A program made the position numbers and the translations under genes. A stretch of 7,880 nt of DNA, taken from contig DJGX01000044.1 of assembly GCA_002432865.1 (NCBI GenBank), positions 3,176 through 11,055 on the forward strand. The letters are read 5' to 3'. A model generated the notes under the pieces. It ran no database searches and had not been told where the DNA came from. It was given only the letters and a program-made list of their open reading frames with translations. How positions within the stretch are numbered: the first letter of the stretch is position 1; the number at the start of each line of letters is the position of its first letter. Origin of the DNA: Cloacimonetes bacterium UBA5835. Lineage in GTDB: Bacteria > Cloacimonadota > Cloacimonadia > Cloacimonadales > Cloacimonadaceae. Of the stretch, positions 5,983 to 7,880 are shown piece by piece.

Positions 5983-6162
5983 TCGTTAATATGTATCGTT
6001 CCTGACAGAACTTTATATCAGGAATCCTTGCTAATATCTGGAAGGTTGATGTCCCTGGCAAACCTATCAATCATTTTATGAAGCTACCTATTATTGAAGA
6101 GGATACTTCATAGTATGGTTGTAAAGGAATGACGGGAACATCATTTTTTTCAGTGTTATTTT

Positions 6163-7317
6163 TTATTTTACCATTATATCATAAATACCGATAAAATCAA
6201 AGCTACAGCTATATTCTTTGCTCTTATGCTTATCTACCAAATCTCCCCCAGGGGTCTCAGAATAGTTGTAACCAAAAGAAATCAGATCTTTGTAGTGTAA
6301 GTTAATTCCCCAACCATTTGTGGATCCGCTAATTCCGCCTGCATCGTCATCATAATTACCAGAACGATAATAAAAAGTATCCAGAAAACCCAGTTCAATT
6401 CCATTTCCAGTTATTTCCTCACTATTTTTATAATTTGGGACTAAAGCTGAATTCAAATATCGAAAGCTGAATAGATTATCAAATAAGCCCAAGTTATGCA
6501 ATTTGGTATTAACCAATATCGGATTCGTTTTGACAGCTGCAGAGAAAGCAAAACCTTGATTTCGATCAGCATAAATAGGTTCTGCCTCTGTATCATTATC
6601 ATACTTTACATGTTCGGCATTTGCATTAAAATGAGTAAGTCCATATACTGCTTCCAGAGCCAGTTTATCCTGAAAACAATATTTCAATCTGAGAATTTCT
6701 CCAATATTTAATACATCCGCATCCACTTTCATCTTCTCCATTTGGTAATCATCAATATCCTCATCGTATATAATATATGTAACTTCATCTTTTAGAGGTA
6801 TGTAGTTAGCTCCTATGGCAAGATCAATATACTTAAGCCAAGGATATGTTTCAAGATGATTATTCCGGAATATTTCACAAGGGTTTATCGCTAAACCAAA
6901 GGCACGAATTTGGGTATAATCTTCTATGTTTACATCAGTAAAAGGATATAAAGTATATGTATTAGGCATAGATATTCCCCATCGTTGATCACTATTATAT
7001 CCGGGAAGAGTTATAGCAAATCCATTATAGGCAATAGTCATCAGAGCTCTATTATATTCAAGTTTGCTATCCGACCCAAAATCGATCCAATCTTCATGAG
7101 CATAACTATAGGCAAAGCCCTTTTGAAAGGAAGAAATAGCTGGATTGCTATATGCGGTAAAAGGATTATTATGCCAAATATTAACTACCCCAGTAATTTC
7201 GCCCATCCCCCGATTAATATTTGATGGTTCAAAACGAAGCAGTAGAAAAGCACCTTCACCAATAGCTGCTAACCCAATACAGCTGAAAAGCATCACAACG
7301 ACTAAGAATTGTTTCAT
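6163..7317 (-). CDS. Probable outer-membrane beta-barrel protein, PorV/PorQ-like
   Basis: This 384-residue protein has a clear signal peptide (MKQFLVVVMLFSCIGLAAIG, 1-20). The mature start EGAFLLLRFEP (21-31), RGMGE (36-40) and YSNPA (56-60) match the layout of PorV/PorQ/UPF0164-type barrels (GAF-L, then R--GMG, then NPA). The rest has alternating, aromatic-rich strands, acidic loops and a final strand-like segment. In Bacteroidota, PorV works with type IX secretion as a cargo shuttle, while related proteins of other FCB phyla are mostly uncharacterised; the exact role here is unknown. The start is secure: AAAGGAG (7324-7330 on the complement) lies six bases before ATG, below a strong promoter. 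Its neighbour on the same strand encodes a secreted protein with a type IX-like C-terminal domain, which fits but does not prove a secretion link. A FadL-like or plain structural barrel is the alternative. Confidence 0.65.
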   Translation of the reverse strand: MKQFLVVVMLFSCIGLAAIGEGAFLLLRFEPSNINRGMGEITGVVNIWHNNPFTAYSNPAISSFQKGFAYSYAHEDWIDFGSDSKLEYNRALMTIAYNGFAITLPGYNSDQRWGISMPNTYTLYPFTDVNIEDYTQIRAFGLAINPCEIFRNNHLETYPWLKYIDLAIGANYIPLKDEVTYIIYDEDIDDYQMEKMKVDADVLNIGEILRLKYCFQDKLALEAVYGLTHFNANAEHVKYDNDTEAEPIYADRNQGFAFSAAVKTNPILVNTKLHNLGLFDNLFSFRYLNSALVPNYKNSEEITGNGIELGFLDTFYYRSGNYDDDAGGISGSTNGWGINLHYKDLISFGYNYSETPGGDLVDKHKSKEYSCSFDFIGIYDIMVK

Positions 7318-7356
7318 TGTTTTCTCCTTTATTAATTTTTATGTACTACATATTTC

Positions 7357-7385
7357 ATTATTTGTGCTTTCTAAAAATATGTCAA
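7357..7385 (-). promoter_or_regulatory. Strong sigma-70 type promoter of the barrel gene
   Basis: Read on the minus strand, TTGACA (7380-7385, 6 of 6) is followed after exactly 17 bases by AATAAT (7357-7362, 5 of 6). Transcription would begin near 7350, giving a leader of about 33 bases before the ATG at 7317 that includes the AAAGGAG site. This is the best promoter in the window and shows the barrel gene can be transcribed independently of the upstream gene. Confidence 0.75.
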
Positions 7386-7574
7386 GCAAAATTTGATTTT
7401 CTGATGGGTGGTAAAGTAAAAAGTATCTCCCACCACTTATTTTCTTGCCTATCAGGTGCAAATATTTGTAAACCACCATAGGAGTTATCACAGGAATGGT
7501 CTTATTAGTATTCAATTCTGATGGGAAGATTGAGACGGAAGTGTCTTAAAGTATGCTGTAACCACAAGTAACTG

Positions 7575-7597
7575 AAAAAGAAGCGGAAACCCGCTTC
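7575..7597 (-). terminator. Intrinsic terminator of the upstream minus-strand gene
   Basis: On the minus strand GAAGCGG (7591-7597) pairs with CCGCTTC (7580-7586) around a GTTT loop, and the stem is followed at once by TTTTT (7575-7579). It lies 13 bases after the stop codon at 7611. The + strand has no T-run after the stem, so it acts in one direction only. Confidence 0.8.
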
Positions 7598-7610
7598 CTA
7601 TCCTTAAATT

Positions 7611-7880
7611 CTATTTCATTAGTAGCATTCTTTTAGTTTGGACATTATTTATACTGCTAAGACGGTAGAAATATACTCCACTGGCTACAACTGCATTATT
7701 ATTATCTCTGCCGTCCCACAACACACTGTGCATTCCGGCAGGCATATCACCATTGAGCAAAGTTCTGACCAATTGTCCTTTGACATTGTATATGTCAAGC
7801 CGCACCTTCGAGGCTTCCGGCAGGCTATAGTCAATGGTGGTAGTAGGGTTGAAAGGATTAGGATAGTTTTGCATCAGGGC
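7611..7880 (-). CDS. C-terminal part of a secreted protein with FlgD-Ig/type IX-like sorting domain (partial)
   Basis: Only the last 89 residues are visible; the frame is open through the window edge, so the 5' end and the main part of the gene are missing and its catalytic or binding role cannot be told. The visible part is one domain: NYPNPFNPTTTI, then LPEASKVRLDIYNVKGQLV, then AGMHSVLWDGRD, SGVYFYRL and the terminal KRMLLMK. This is the pattern of the FlgD Ig-like fold used as a C-terminal domain on many secreted FCB proteins and similar to type A sorting signals of type IX secretion. The protein is therefore probably exported and surface-attached or released. The first ATG in the visible part (7872-7874) lies inside the domain motif and is not the true start. 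A terminator follows the stop. Confidence 0.85.
   Translation of the reverse strand, partial: ALMQNYPNPFNPTTTIDYSLPEASKVRLDIYNVKGQLVRTLLNGDMPAGMHSVLWDGRDNNNAVVASGVYFYRLSSINNVQTKRMLLMK

Larger units (their letters stand above)
5643..6162. other. Gene-free spacer filled with mini-repeats
   Basis: This spacer separates convergent transcription units (rnf on +, the barrel gene on -) and holds no gene I can support. From 5673 to about 6008 it is nearly all small repeats and hairpins, listed separately. TCGTTCC-CC-TGACAG (5863-5877) recurs as TCGTTCCTGACAG (5996-6008). From 6009 to 6162 no repeat was recognised. No canonical GC-rich stem plus T-run follows rnfB; the only stem-plus-T candidate is weak (AATGA/TCATT at 6128-6145, then T to 6150). 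Confidence 0.65.

Noticed and set aside
6128..6150. Stem AATGA/TCATT followed by T7 on the + strand as a terminator
   Set aside because: Only five mostly A-T pairs with an eight-base loop; too weak to list as a terminator feature.
7404..7437. GTGGT/ACCAC inverted arms near 7406-7436
   Set aside because: Five-base arms with a long loop are expected by chance and no functional context supports them.

Overview
The window carries a complete Rnf operon (rnfC-D-G-E-A-B, + strand, 554-5642). Rnf is the membrane-bound, ion-translocating ferredoxin:NAD+ oxidoreductase of anaerobes. After a repeat-rich spacer of about 520 bases come two minus-strand envelope/secretion genes: a PorV/PorQ-like outer-membrane beta-barrel protein (6163-7317), and the last 89 residues of a secreted protein ending in a FlgD-Ig/type IX secretion-like C-terminal domain (7611 to the window edge).

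The organism is probably an anaerobic, AT-rich, diderm member of the FCB superphylum. The YPNPFNPTTTI-type C-terminal domain, the PorV-like barrel and the intergenic mini-repeats fit Candidatus Cloacimonadota best, but this is inference; other FCB phyla (Bacteroidota, Marinimicrobia and similar) are not excluded. The promoter of the barrel gene is a near-perfect sigma-70 type (TTGACA, 17 bases, AATAAT), so ordinary housekeeping promoters appear to be used here.

Layout. Positions 1-553 hold no convincing gene: a short direct repeat at the left edge, a long inverted repeat (247-285), a plausible promoter (473-500), and a perfect 19-bp palindrome (522-540) just before the rnfC ribosome binding site. 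The six rnf genes follow with a 9-base gap, two ATGA overlaps, one TAATG overlap and a 19-base gap, so they are almost certainly one transcript. The spacer 5643-6162 is a mosaic of small repeats: a 23-base tandem pair, a cluster of 9-base units, two copies of a 24-base palindromic element, and further small hairpins. No canonical terminator was found directly after rnfB. The two minus-strand genes look like separate units: a good terminator (7575-7597) follows the upstream one, and the barrel gene has its own promoter (7357-7385). The stretch between them (7386-7574) shows nothing else I can name.

How the genes work together. RnfB (five predicted [4Fe-4S] sites) accepts electrons from reduced ferredoxin. 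RnfA and RnfE carry the cysteines for the intramembrane [2Fe-2S] site. RnfG and RnfD each carry a TGAT threonine for covalent FMN. RnfC (two [4Fe-4S] sites and a glycine-rich nucleotide-binding loop) reduces NAD+. All key residues are present, so the complex should be functional. The ApbE flavin transferase it needs is not in the window. Whether H+ or Na+ is pumped cannot be told from this sequence.

I see no clearly undescribed multi-gene system. The least explained signals are the palindrome before rnfC and the repeat mosaic after rnfB.
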